This document shows positions 8,976 to 17,478 of a stretch of 64,000 bases of DNA, in pieces (positions within the stretch are counted from its first letter, which is position 1; each line of letters opens with the position of its first letter). The translations under genes were made by a program, and so were the position numbers. The stretch is from Sphingobacteriaceae bacterium (GTDB taxonomy: Bacteria > Bacteroidota > Bacteroidia > Sphingobacteriales > Sphingobacteriaceae). The stretch spans positions 1-64,000 of the forward strand of contig CAHJWG010000003.1 of assembly GCA_903642215.1 (NCBI GenBank), given 5' to 3'. The notes below the pieces were generated by a model. It ran no database searches and was not told the DNA's origin. It saw nothing but the letters and a program-made list of their open reading frames with translations.

Positions 8976-9790
8976 TGATACATCAGCAGGAAGAAAACAA
9001 TTATCCGAAAGCTTTTTTGCTAACCGGAATTGTATTGGGATTATTTTTGCTGATCGCCTATTTCCTGGTATTTTCCATGCCGCCAAAACAGGAAGAAGGT
9101 ACGGGCGGAATCCTGGTAAATTACGGCACAACCGACGAAGGAACGGGCAACGATTACATGAGTATGGAGGAACCTTCTGTTGCAGAGAAAGCCAATAAAA
9201 GTAAACCCGACAAAGTAAAACCGGAAACGCAGCCAACCGAAAAAGTAAGTGCTGATAACAGTGATAAAAAAATTGTTACCCAAACTACAGAGGATGCGCC
9301 GGAAGTTGCCCCAAACAGCAAAAAACCCAGTAATACGGTTGCCACAAAAACAGATGTAAAAGAAGCAAAGCCGCAGATTAACCAGAACGCTTTGTACAAA
9401 GGCAAGAAGAATGACGGAACCGGCGAAGGTGACGGCACCGGAAACAAGCCCGGCAACCAGGGGAAAGTAACCGGTACCACTTTAACAAACAATTATAACG
9501 GAACCGGTTCTGGCAACGGCGGCAATTTAAACATGACACAGCGTAACTTCCTGAGCAAGCCAAGTGTTACGGATGACAACCATCGTGCGGGAAAAATTGT
9601 AGTTGATATCCGCGTGGATAAAAACGGAAATGTAACTTATGCGCGTGCCGGTGCCCGCGGAACCACAATCAGCGACAGCGATTTGCTGCAAAAATGCGAA
9701 ACAGCTGTATTGAATACAAAGCTGAACGCATCTGAAAACGCGCCCGAAACCCAAAACGGGACGGTTGTTTTTGTATTTAAAGTGCAATAG
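8975..9790 (+). CDS. TonB-like energy transducer
   Basis: This 271-residue protein has an N-terminal inner-membrane helix (about 13-33). A long Lys/Pro/Thr/Asn-rich periplasmic spacer follows, with Gly-rich repeats around 145-185 (KNDGTGEGDGTGNKPGNQG). The C-terminal domain (about 200-271) includes GKIVVDIRVDKNGNVTYA, a TonB C-terminal pattern. The start overlaps the exbD stop by one base. It probably spans the periplasm and passes ExbBD energy to an outer-membrane partner, perhaps the barrel protein encoded upstream. It is the last gene of the operon. The C-terminal half is less canonical than in classical TonB, so substrate specificity cannot be stated. Confidence 0.85.
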   Translation: MIHQQEENNYPKAFLLTGIVLGLFLLIAYFLVFSMPPKQEEGTGGILVNYGTTDEGTGNDYMSMEEPSVAEKANKSKPDKVKPETQPTEKVSADNSDKKIVTQTTEDAPEVAPNSKKPSNTVATKTDVKEAKPQINQNALYKGKKNDGTGEGDGTGNKPGNQGKVTGTTLTNNYNGTGSGNGGNLNMTQRNFLSKPSVTDDNHRAGKIVVDIRVDKNGNVTYARAGARGTTISDSDLLQKCETAVLNTKLNASENAPETQNGTVVFVFKVQ

Positions 9791-9834
9791 GTTTAGCTTT
9801 CAGCAATCAGTTTTCAGTATAAATATTTGAAACC

Positions 9835-9857
9835 ATGCTTCTTTTATCGACATAAAA
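9835..9857 (+). repeat. Dispersed RTRCTTCTTTTAY element, single copy
   Basis: A perfect core ATGCTTCTTTTAT at 9835-9847 is followed by CGACATAAAA, a diverged inner arm. It lies between the end of the TonB-like gene and folC. Confidence 0.7.
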
Positions 9858-9934
9858 TTTGTAACAATTTTTGGTAAGATGTTTTTGTTCGGAGTTGAAC
9901 TGTGAACAGGAAACCCGAAATTTATAATCAAACT

Positions 9935-11242
9935 ATGGACTATCAGCAAACCCTTGATTATCTGTATCAGCAGCTGCCCATGTTTACCCGTGTTGGCACT
10001 TCGGCTTTTAAAAAAGATTTAACCAATACGTTACTGCTTTGCGAAAAATTGGGCAATCCTCAGCATAAATTTAAAACTATACATGTTGGCGGCACCAATG
10101 GAAAAGGTTCTACTTCGCACATGCTGGCGGCAATTTTACAAACCGCCGGATATAAAACCGGCCTGTACACTTCGCCTCATTTAAAAGATTTCCGCGAACG
10201 CATCCGCATCAATGGCGAGATGATTTCGGAAGAAAAAGTGATTGATTTTGTGGCAGATCAGCAGGAAAATATGGATCAGATTAAACCTTCCTTTTTTGAG
10301 ATGACCGTTGCGATGGCTTTCGATTATTTTGCGCGTGAAAAAGTGGATATTGCCGTTATAGAAGTTGGTTTAGGCGGAAGGCTGGATTCGACCAATGTAA
10401 TTGCCCCGCTGCTTTCCGTTATTACCAATATCGGTTGGGATCATATGAATTTGCTTGGTAATTCGTTGCCGGAAATTGCTGCCGAGAAAGCCGGTATCAT
10501 CAAAAAAAATACGCCGGTTATTATTGGCGAATATCAACCCGAAATCGCTACAGTTTTTACGGAGAAAGCAAAGCAGGAAAATGCGCCGCTTCGGTTTGCT
10601 TCGGAAGAATGGTTGATTGAAAAAGTTGAAAGTGAAAAACAAGTTTTAGATTATTTGGAAGTGCGCGTGAGACCGGCAGATGGTATTTGGACTTCCTTTT
10701 CACATCTGGTTTTAAAACTTGATCTTACTGGTTTATACCAGCTTAAAAATTTGAAAAATGTTTTGTCTGCTTTAGATGAATTAAGAAAAAAGAATTTTAA
10801 AATTTCGAATGATGCTGTTTTTATGGCATTAAAAGAAGTAAAAAAGTTAACAGGTTTAATGGGAAGATGGCAAACTTTAAGTCAAAATCCGTTAATAATT
10901 TGTGATACCGGCCACAATCCGGAAGGAATTACGGAAGTTGTAAAAAATATAAATTCGACTTCTCACCAAAATTTACATTTTATTTTAGGTATGGTAGCTG
11001 ATAAAGATATCGGGAAAATCCTGTCATTATTACCAAAAACAGCTACTTATTACTTTTGTAAACCGGACATGCCGCGAGGTTTAGACGCAGAGACTTTAAA
11101 AATCGAGGCAGAAGGTTACGGTTTAAAAGGAAATTATTTTAGTAGTGTAAAAGAAGCATTGCAGGCAGCAAAAATCAATGCAAGCCAGGACGATCTTATT
11201 TTTGCCGGCGGAAGTACGTTTGTAGTTGCAGAACTGGTTTAA
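9935..11242 (+). CDS. folC: Bifunctional folylpolyglutamate synthase/dihydrofolate synthase
   Basis: This protein of about 435 residues belongs to the Mur ligase superfamily. The ATP loop GTNGKGST is at about residues 53-60, YTSPHLKDFRERI gives the folate-side loop, and VGLGGRLDSTNVI is characteristic of FolC. It adds glutamate to dihydropteroate and to folates in the cytoplasm. I chose the ATG at 9935, because conserved similarity begins at MDYQQTLDYLYQQL. A GTG at 9902 would add eleven unconserved residues. It stands alone: the envelope operon ends 144 bp upstream and the tRNA promoter begins 107 bp downstream. Confidence 0.93.
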   Translation: MDYQQTLDYLYQQLPMFTRVGTSAFKKDLTNTLLLCEKLGNPQHKFKTIHVGGTNGKGSTSHMLAAILQTAGYKTGLYTSPHLKDFRERIRINGEMISEEKVIDFVADQQENMDQIKPSFFEMTVAMAFDYFAREKVDIAVIEVGLGGRLDSTNVIAPLLSVITNIGWDHMNLLGNSLPEIAAEKAGIIKKNTPVIIGEYQPEIATVFTEKAKQENAPLRFASEEWLIEKVESEKQVLDYLEVRVRPADGIWTSFSHLVLKLDLTGLYQLKNLKNVLSALDELRKKNFKISNDAVFMALKEVKKLTGLMGRWQTLSQNPLIICDTGHNPEGITEVVKNINSTSHQNLHFILGMVADKDIGKILSLLPKTATYYFCKPDMPRGLDAETLKIEAEGYGLKGNYFSSVKEALQAAKINASQDDLIFAGGSTFVVAELV

Positions 11243-11348
11243 CTGATTTTATAAAATTATAGAGGTATGAAAGAAAAATTTAACCTGTTCATAATGAAAT
11301 AATTGCTTATCGTTTAAAAGTTTTAGAAAGTTATTTTTGATTTTTTAT

Positions 11349-11378
11349 TTTGCATTCCTGATAAAAATTCTACTTTTG
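11349..11378 (+). promoter_or_regulatory. Promoter of tRNA-Pro
   Basis: TTTG at 11349-11352 and TACTTTTG at 11371-11378 match the -33/-7 Bacteroidota promoter with an 18-bp spacer. The -7 box ends ten bases before the tRNA. Confidence 0.75.
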
Positions 11379-11388
11379 CAATCCCAAA

Positions 11389-11462
11389 CGGGATGTAGCG
11401 TAGCCCGGTATCGCGCCACATTTGGGATGTGGAGGCCGCAGGTTCGAATCCTGCCATCCCGA
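11389..11462 (+). tRNA. tRNA-Pro(TGG)
   Basis: A 74-base cloverleaf runs from CGGGATG to the discriminator A at 11462. The acceptor stem CGGGATG/CATCCCG pairs perfectly. The anticodon arm CACAT-TTGGGAT-GTG gives anticodon TGG, and the T-arm GCAGG-TTCGAATC-CTGC is standard. The 3' CCA is not encoded. It has its own promoter and terminator, so it is a single-gene unit. Confidence 0.95.
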
Positions 11463-11469
11463 CTGCTAC

Positions 11470-11514
11470 AAAGCCTAACTGCTTATAAAACAACAGTTAG
11501 GCTTTCTTATTTTA
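11470..11514 (+). terminator. Rho-independent terminator after tRNA-Pro
   Basis: AAAGCCTAACTG at 11470-11481 pairs perfectly with CAGTTAGGCTTT at 11494-11505 across a 12-base loop, and is followed by a T-rich run (CTTATTTT). It starts eight bases after the tRNA. Confidence 0.9.
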
Positions 11515-11601
11515 AATAGGTGGCAATTATTAACCTTTTGCCGTATCAATCCTTAAAATGTCTTGTCCTGAAAAAGGAATAACAGCTAAATACAAACCTG
11601 T

Positions 11602-12624
11602 TTACTTCAATTTAAAAAAACCGGCAGTTGCTGTATCGGTAACTATTCCGTTTTTTTTATGGTAGATGAAGTAGGCCTGCAAAAAGGTGTGATGTTTTAA
11701 AAATTTCAAGGCATTGGTTAAACCCATTCCAATCAGTACGTTATCGTATCCATCGGCTGTAATTGCATCTTTTGCCTTTACCGTTACGGCTATCAGTTGA
11801 TTTTGTACCGGATACCCCGTTTTCGGATCAATGGAATGAGAAAATACCTTATCACCCTCCTTAAAATACTTTCGGTAATTACCTGAAGTTGTTATTCCTC
11901 CATTGTCCATTTTTACCACTTTTTGGATAACCGGTTCATCCTGTGCGTTTTTGGCAGGCCCTTCAATACCAACCTGCATCGTTTTATTTTCCGGCTGCTT
12001 TTTTCCTTTTACACGCAATTCTCCGCCTACTTCAACCAAATAATTTTTAATTTTCTTTTTGTTAAAATATTCAGAAATTACATCAACAGTATATCCCTGT
12101 GCTATTCCATCGACATCAATTTGTACACCGGGGATTTTTTTTGATAGTTTATTATCCTTCAACAACAGTTTATCAGAGCCAACGTAAGGAAGTATTTGTT
12201 TAATGGTTGCAGCATCCGGTAAGCCGCTTATTTCTTTATTGCTAAACCCCCAGGCCCGTACCAAAGGGTATACTGTAATATCAAATATTCCGCCTGATTT
12301 TTTATAAATCTCTAAAGATTTTTTTACAACTTTTCGTAAATGTTCATCCATAATAACTTCCATACAAGCCGGGTTATTGAATTTACTGATGAGCGAGTAA
12401 GGCTTGTAAACCGAAAGGGAACTGTCGATTTTATTTAAGATTTCTGTTATTTCCTGCTTGCGGACAATGCTGTCTTTGGCATAGTAAGTTAGGTGATAAG
12501 TTGTACCCTGCGTGTAACCATTTATATAGATTGGTTTGAAATTTGACTGTGCAAAAGCTACATTTATACAAACTACCAGGTAATTAATCAGGATCAGAAC
12601 AGCAGCTTGGTAACTTGTTTTCAT
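11602..12624 (-). CDS. apbE: FAD:protein FMN transferase (ApbE family)
   Basis: This 340-residue protein has a signal peptide (about 1-26, ending AFAQS) and the ApbE fold. The key motif DVDGIAQGYTVD is at 170-181, GGITTSGNYRKYF is the FAD-binding Thr/Ser region, and HSIDPKTGYPV is the late conserved loop. ApbE proteins use FAD to attach FMN covalently to Thr of partners such as NqrB/NqrC/RnfG in the periplasm. No such partner gene is in this window, so its target is elsewhere. It is a single gene with tRNA-Pro downstream. A dispersed repeat element sits 38 bp upstream of its start. Confidence 0.93.
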   Translation of the reverse strand: MKTSYQAAVLILINYLVVCINVAFAQSNFKPIYINGYTQGTTYHLTYYAKDSIVRKQEITEILNKIDSSLSVYKPYSLISKFNNPACMEVIMDEHLRKVVKKSLEIYKKSGGIFDITVYPLVRAWGFSNKEISGLPDAATIKQILPYVGSDKLLLKDNKLSKKIPGVQIDVDGIAQGYTVDVISEYFNKKKIKNYLVEVGGELRVKGKKQPENKTMQVGIEGPAKNAQDEPVIQKVVKMDNGGITTSGNYRKYFKEGDKVFSHSIDPKTGYPVQNQLIAVTVKAKDAITADGYDNVLIGMGLTNALKFLKHHTFLQAYFIYHKKNGIVTDTATAGFFKLK

Positions 12625-12651
12625 ACCTGAAAGAATAAAAAGTTTTCGTGT

Positions 12652-12674
12652 TTTTTAGGTGATAAAAGAAGCAT
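12652..12674 (-). repeat. Dispersed RTRCTTCTTTTAY element, single copy
   Basis: On the minus strand it reads ATGCTTCTTTTAT (12674-12662) followed by CACCTAAAAA, a perfect match to the family consensus. The outer flank CGCAAATAAA resembles that of the copies at 18615 and 18710. It lies between apbE and the aldolase gene. Confidence 0.8.
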
Positions 12675-12707
12675 CGCAAATAAACCACATAAAATTTTAA
12701 ACACGAT

Positions 12708-13781
12708 TTAAGCTCCGTTATTCATCTTGTCTTTCAACAAAAACTCTTTAACAAATAAATCGTCCGTTAAACCCGGATAGCTTTTGCACACCCTGTCTAT
12801 TTCTTCCAATTGTCCTGCAGATAGCACTTCCTCCGGGTTAAGGCACCAGTTTCCATCCAGTAAACCCTGCCTGCGGAGAACCTCATAAATCCCGGGGATA
12901 CAACCGTGAAAACTATTTTTTGAATCGAATATTGCCGCGTTCATATCAGTAACTTCTATGCCTGTACTCAATAAACTATCGCAATTTATATATTGGTTGC
13001 TAACACAATTTTTAATAGTCTCGAAAAGAGTTACAGCACTTTTTGTCCAAACCGACCAGTGGCCGAGAAGACCGCCGACAAACCTTTTTTCTACCGTTTT
13101 GCCGTCGATATTAAATTTATAGGATGTAAGCAAATCACCGGCAATATGATCATCATTGCCTGTGTACAGTGCAATATCATCAATCCGGCCGGAAGCGCAA
13201 ACAGCCCTTACCACATCCAATGTTTGATACCTGTTAAACGCCGCAACTTTAATTGCTTTTACATTAGGGATTTCGGCAAACTGCCGCCAGAAATTATAAC
13301 TTAAAACCCGCCCACCAACGGCAGGCTGAAGATAAAATCCGATAACAGGTATAACATCAGCAATAATTTTAACATGTTGTACCAGCTCTTCGTCCGACCA
13401 GTTGTTTAATCCGCCTAAACTCAACAAACCCAAATGATAACCGTACTTTAAGGCAAAATCCGCTTCTTTAAGTGCCTGATCGGTATTGCCGCAGATGCCT
13501 GCAACTTTTATAAAAGGGCGTTCTAATGAAGCTTTCGCGATCTCCTCCGCAGCAATTTCATAAACCGTTTCTAACAAATTGACCGAGGGTTTCCTAATTT
13601 CAAATTGGGTGGTATGTACACCAACGGCAACACCGCCCGTGCCGCAAGCCATGTAATACCTGGTTAACCGCCGTTGTTTTGCAGTATCGATTTTGCGATG
13701 CTGGTTTAAAGCCAGCGGATGGGCAGGTATAACAGTTCCGGTTGACAGTAACTTGCCGATCTTTTCGTCGAGTTCGTTCAT
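12708..13781 (-). CDS. Dihydrodipicolinate-synthase-family (class I) aldolase/lyase
   Basis: This 357-residue protein belongs to the DapA/NAL TIM-barrel family. The Schiff-base Lys is probably K178 in VKAIKVA, and the catalytic-triad Tyr is Y150 in GFYLQP. It is longer than typical DapA (about 290) and lacks the usual early GTTGE motif (here CGTGGVAVGVHT), so lysine synthesis is unlikely. Members of this family cleave keto-sugar acids or related 2-oxo acids in sugar catabolism. It is the last gene of a leftward set with an SDR, an Nramp-like transporter and probably the Gfo/Idh genes, with 12 bp to the SDR. I infer a catabolic aldolase; the substrate is unknown. Confidence 0.85.
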   Translation of the reverse strand: MNELDEKIGKLLSTGTVIPAHPLALNQHRKIDTAKQRRLTRYYMACGTGGVAVGVHTTQFEIRKPSVNLLETVYEIAAEEIAKASLERPFIKVAGICGNTDQALKEADFALKYGYHLGLLSLGGLNNWSDEELVQHVKIIADVIPVIGFYLQPAVGGRVLSYNFWRQFAEIPNVKAIKVAAFNRYQTLDVVRAVCASGRIDDIALYTGNDDHIAGDLLTSYKFNIDGKTVEKRFVGGLLGHWSVWTKSAVTLFETIKNCVSNQYINCDSLLSTGIEVTDMNAAIFDSKNSFHGCIPGIYEVLRRQGLLDGNWCLNPEEVLSAGQLEEIDRVCKSYPGLTDDLFVKEFLLKDKMNNGA

Positions 13782-13793
13782 GTATAAATCTGT

Positions 13794-14810
13794 TTAAAAC
13801 TGCCCGTCCCGCTCCTGGAAATGGGTGGGTTTACTAATTGTCCTGCCGCCTGCATTTACCCATGCCGCTAACAGCTCCATCATCATTTTTAACGTTGTTT
13901 TTGGATAACCGAACAAACGGAACGCCTCGGCAGCGTTGCTTAATAGTGCCGTTGGCTGTTCCTCATTCACAAACTCCGGGGTTGTGCCAAACATTTTGCC
14001 AAACTCAACAGCAAGCCATCTTACCGATATGGTTTCCGGGCCTGCAATGTTCAGGATTTTAACCGGCACGGTACAATGGTGTAAAGCTCTTAAAGCCATT
14101 TCATTTGCATCTGCCTGCCATATAACGTTAACATTCCCCATACGTAAATCAATAGGCTGCTGATGCTTCACCGCTTTGGCAATTTCCAGTAATACGCCAT
14201 AACTCACATCATTAGCATAATTTAACCTGTAAATTAAGGTTGATGTATGCTGTTTCAAAGCATAATATTGAAATATTCGTTCTCTTCCGAGGCAAGATTG
14301 CGCATACTCACCAATTGGCTGCACCGATAAATTTTCGTCTGCGCCGCCCATTCCAACTGATGTTAAGGGATAAACATTGCCTGTTGAGAAAACTACGATG
14401 TTAGAAGATTTATATTTTTGGGCAATCCTGCCTGGTAAATAAGCATTCATTGCCCAGGTAAAGGATTCATTTCCGGTCGTTCCGAATTTTGTGCCGGCAA
14501 GGTAAATAACGTTTTTAACATCCGGAAGATGCTGTAATTCTTCATCATTTAATAGATCAGCCTTGTAAGTTTCGATGCCTGCCAACTCTAAATCATGCTG
14601 CAAACCGGTTTCAGAAAACCTTGAAACCCCAATCACCTTTTTTTTGATGCCGGCAATGTCTAACGCGTTTTTGGCAAGCCGTGCCAAATCCGGCCCCATT
14701 TTACCGCCTACGCCAAGTATAAGGATATCGCCGTCCAAAGCTGCAAGGTCGGCAATCAAAGCTGCAGAAGGTTTAAGCAGTTGACGGTAAACGTTTTCTA
14801 CATCTATCAT
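13794..14810 (-). CDS. NAD(P)-dependent epimerase/dehydratase (extended SDR) with altered catalytic site
   Basis: This 338-residue protein has the Rossmann GxxGxxG loop as GVGGKMG (33-39), and VIYLAGTKFG matches the strand-4 region of extended SDRs. The usual catalytic YxxxK is not intact: the aligned stretch is EYAQSCLGRER, with Y169 but Cys at +4 where Lys is expected. It may use another residue, or the alignment may be shifted. It sits 12 bp before the aldolase and 15 bp after the Nramp-like transporter gene, so the three are probably one transcript. A role in oxidising or epimerising the sugar acid that feeds the aldolase is inferred. Confidence 0.82.
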   Translation of the reverse strand: MIDVENVYRQLLKPSAALIADLAALDGDILILGVGGKMGPDLARLAKNALDIAGIKKKVIGVSRFSETGLQHDLELAGIETYKADLLNDEELQHLPDVKNVIYLAGTKFGTTGNESFTWAMNAYLPGRIAQKYKSSNIVVFSTGNVYPLTSVGMGGADENLSVQPIGEYAQSCLGRERIFQYYALKQHTSTLIYRLNYANDVSYGVLLEIAKAVKHQQPIDLRMGNVNVIWQADANEMALRALHHCTVPVKILNIAGPETISVRWLAVEFGKMFGTTPEFVNEEQPTALLSNAAEAFRLFGYPKTTLKMMMELLAAWVNAGGRTISKPTHFQERDGQF

Positions 14811-14825
14811 TATTGAAGAATTGAT

Positions 14826-16022
14826 TTATTTGAAAAAAATGGTAGTGAAACTTTGAAAGGCAAGGCCGGTAATAACGATCAGGCCGAGTGCACCTATTAT
14901 TTTAACGGTGATGCTATTTTTGTGTTCTTTCATCAGCGTTGCATCATTGGATATGATATACATGGCCAGCCCGATTAAAGGAACAATCAATATCGTTACG
15001 GTTTGCGCAAAGATGATGAGCTGTAAGGGGAGGCTTCCGAAAATAATGGCGATTGAAGTACCTATAATCATAATCAACGCAATCAGATAGCGCACGTTTT
15101 TTGAATTAAGCTGACTTCCTGCTCCAAAAGCATCTCCCAATAAAGTCCCTCCCACCGTAGCATTGCCAATAAGCGCAGAAAAAGATGCACCAAATAATCC
15201 GCATAAAAACAGTATGGAGGCGTACTTGCCAAATAATGGTTCCAAAGCTTTTGCCATGGCTGTTGCAGTTTGCACCTTTATCCCTGTTGGATGCAGCACT
15301 GCAGCGGCGCAAATAAGCACTATGGCACTCATGATACCCAATATAAATATACCTGTAAAACTTTTGTTGGTGTGTTTAATACCGGGTGATGCCCGCTTTC
15401 TTTCCTGTAATAAATAGGATTGATAAAAAGCACCCACGATAGAAAAACAGGATGCGATAAAAGCAATTACCAATGCCGAAGAACCCGGAGGAACAGACGG
15501 TACAAACCCGGCCGCTACTGCTGTTACCTGTGGTTTTACCAAAATTAGGGTTGTTAAAAAAGCCACAAGCATCACCGTAACAAGTAAAATCATGATCCGC
15601 TCGAGCACTTTATAAAAAGCCCTGAAAAATAGCAAACCTATACCGACAAGATTAAATACGATGATCCAGGGAACGGTTGACGTATGGAACATTTCGGACA
15701 TGGAAATACCAATGCCAATGGCGTTACCGGCCTGAAATGATGCGGTTACCAAAAATATCCCTATCCCTGCTGCAATACCGGCAAACCTGCCCCAACGTAA
15801 TTTTATCGTAGTAAGCAGCGACTGCTCGGTTGCTATCCCGATACGGGCGGCCATCGATGTAAAAGTAACCATGAAAATGATGGCAACAACCACGATCCAG
15901 AGTAAGGCAAAGCCAAAATCGGCACCGAGTTTGGAAGTTATCAGGATTTTGCTCGGCCCGAAAACTAACGCGGCAGTAATAATCCCGGGACCTAAAGACG
16001 AAAGGCGATCTTTTATTTTCAC
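14826..16022 (-). CDS. Nramp-family transporter lacking the metal-binding motifs
   Basis: This 398-residue polytopic protein has about eleven membrane helices and begins GPGIITAALVFGPSKILITS, which aligns with Nramp helix 1. The metal site DPGN is replaced by G-P-S-K at residues 22-25, so the ligand Asp and Asn are Gly and Lys. The helix-6 MPH motif aligns with the ungapped region SIVGAFYQS (about 194-202) and is also missing. It therefore probably does not move Mn/Fe. Its neighbours are an SDR, an aldolase and sugar oxidoreductases, so it may carry the organic substrate of that pathway; this is an inference. It is the first gene of the leftward set, with a paired repeat element 72 bp upstream. 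Confidence 0.85.
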   Translation of the reverse strand: MKIKDRLSSLGPGIITAALVFGPSKILITSKLGADFGFALLWIVVVAIIFMVTFTSMAARIGIATEQSLLTTIKLRWGRFAGIAAGIGIFLVTASFQAGNAIGIGISMSEMFHTSTVPWIIVFNLVGIGLLFFRAFYKVLERIMILLVTVMLVAFLTTLILVKPQVTAVAAGFVPSVPPGSSALVIAFIASCFSIVGAFYQSYLLQERKRASPGIKHTNKSFTGIFILGIMSAIVLICAAAVLHPTGIKVQTATAMAKALEPLFGKYASILFLCGLFGASFSALIGNATVGGTLLGDAFGAGSQLNSKNVRYLIALIMIIGTSIAIIFGSLPLQLIIFAQTVTILIVPLIGLAMYIISNDATLMKEHKNSITVKIIGALGLIVITGLAFQSFTTIFFK

Positions 16023-16093
16023 ATCGATGGTTTTTAACTGTGATTTTTTTTGCCGTTACAAACTTGTTTTAAGATTTATTTAATTTTTTTCCG

Positions 16094-16187
16094 ATGCTTC
16101 TTTTATCACCTAAAAACCATCAGGACTATATGATTTGTGCATCATGATCAAATCCAGATACAAAATTTACAGGCATAAAAGAAGCAT
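16094..16187. repeat. Inverted pair of the dispersed element (94 bp)
   Basis: The left end is ATGCTTCTTTTAT (16094-16106) plus CACCTAAAAA. The right end is ATTTACAGGC plus ATAAAAGAAGCAT (16175-16187). The outer 13 bp are perfect inverted repeats. The inner arms differ from each other but recur at 26390 and 18543. The centre is not shared with the other pairs. It lies between the Gfo/Idh gene end and the Nramp-like start. Confidence 0.85.
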
Positions 16188-16234
16188 TGTTATTTCTGCC
16201 TATAAAAAAACCATGCCAGGCGTTAAGCGGATTA

Positions 16235-17449
16235 TTAACTGTTGTAGGAAGGTTTCCAGGTTTGCATTAAACCGGTATCCGCTGCCGTATTTCCCATATG
16301 GATAGCAATAGAAGTTTCCATAGCGGTTTCTACATTAGATATAGGCTTTTTATGATTAACTACACAATTAAAAAAATCTTGCAGGCAATAAGTTGTCGGC
16401 TCAAGGTTTGTACCATCTGGTTCCTCAAATTTCAGCTCGATGGGTTTACCTTGGGTTATAGCGGCGATGGTGGCCCCGGTAACGCCATCAACCGTACCTC
16501 TTTTATTTTCAAGTGATTCTGCATAGATAAACGCTTTGTCTCGCTGGATATCAACGGTAGCCCTATCGCCGAGGATGCGGATATTATACCCGTTATAGGC
16601 GTTCGACAGCACAGAGGTAACGCTCGATTTTACACCGTTTGGGTATTCGTAAATGGTACGGATATTATCATAAGTGTCCCTGCCGTCTTTCCAGTAATCA
16701 ATACCGCCTATCCCCGTAACTTTAAGCGGATGGCTGCCGAGCATATAATTAACCATATCTATCTGGTGGGCACACAACTCGGATAACGGGCCGCCGCAGT
16801 ATTCCCGGTACATGCGCCAGTTGATGGCTTTTTCCATTTTGGGGTCATTTAGGGGTTTCCGCCAGTTGGAATTTTGGTTATACTGGCATTCAAAATGGCT
16901 CACTTTTCCTAACCAGTTCTGGTCCATTACTTCTTTAACCCGTTTATATAAACCATAATAACGGTACTGAAAACCGATCTGAAAAACCAGCTTTGTATCA
17001 TTTACCCTTTTAACCAGATCAATAGATTGAGGGATATTAAATGTCATTGATTTTTCCAGGTAGATGTGTTTGCCGGCACTCAGCGCATCAACTGCTAAAA
17101 GATAGTGCGTGTAAAGCGGCGTGGCGATAATTACGGCATCAATGTTTTTGTCTTCCAGTAATTTTCTATAATCCGTATAAGCAACTGCACCTTTAGCGGC
17201 GTAGTTCATACCGGTTTTCAAATGCTCGGGGATAATATCACAACAAGCAACGAGTTCAATATCGGCCATATCTTTAATTAATATTGCCAGCCCCGTGCCT
17301 CTGGAACCTGTTCCGATAAGGCCAAGCCTCAGCTTACTGCTTTTAAATACGTTAGCCCCTAAAGCAGGCAAGCGCATGGCCGCAAGTCCGCCTACAGCTA
17401 CGGCACCTTTTGTTATAAATTTTCTGCGGGAGATTTGATTAGGTTCCAT
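16235..17449 (-). CDS. Gfo/Idh/MocA family oxidoreductase with Tat signal
   Basis: This 404-residue protein begins with a twin-arginine signal (SRRKFITKGAVAVGG, about 7-21). The Gfo/Idh/MocA NAD-binding domain follows, with RLGLIGTGSRGTG at about 41-53. The EKxxxxxx motif of the family is seen as LEKSMTFN, where Lys is catalytic in related enzymes. The C-terminal alpha/beta domain includes GGPLSELCAHQIDMVNYML. Such enzymes oxidise or reduce sugars and polyols, or act as glycosidases in some Tat-exported members, in the periplasm. It stops 29 bp downstream of a second, smaller member starting at 18501, and the two are probably co-transcribed. The substrate is unknown. Confidence 0.9.
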   Translation of the reverse strand: MEPNQISRRKFITKGAVAVGGLAAMRLPALGANVFKSSKLRLGLIGTGSRGTGLAILIKDMADIELVACCDIIPEHLKTGMNYAAKGAVAYTDYRKLLEDKNIDAVIIATPLYTHYLLAVDALSAGKHIYLEKSMTFNIPQSIDLVKRVNDTKLVFQIGFQYRYYGLYKRVKEVMDQNWLGKVSHFECQYNQNSNWRKPLNDPKMEKAINWRMYREYCGGPLSELCAHQIDMVNYMLGSHPLKVTGIGGIDYWKDGRDTYDNIRTIYEYPNGVKSSVTSVLSNAYNGYNIRILGDRATVDIQRDKAFIYAESLENKRGTVDGVTGATIAAITQGKPIELKFEEPDGTNLEPTTYCLQDFFNCVVNHKKPISNVETAMETSIAIHMGNTAADTGLMQTWKPSYNS

Positions 17450-17478
17450 TTATGATATTTATTCAATACGTTTTATCC

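Noticed and set aside
11337-11519. 60-residue frame over the tRNA
   Set aside because: It reads through tRNA-Pro and its terminator; the RNA gene explains the sequence.
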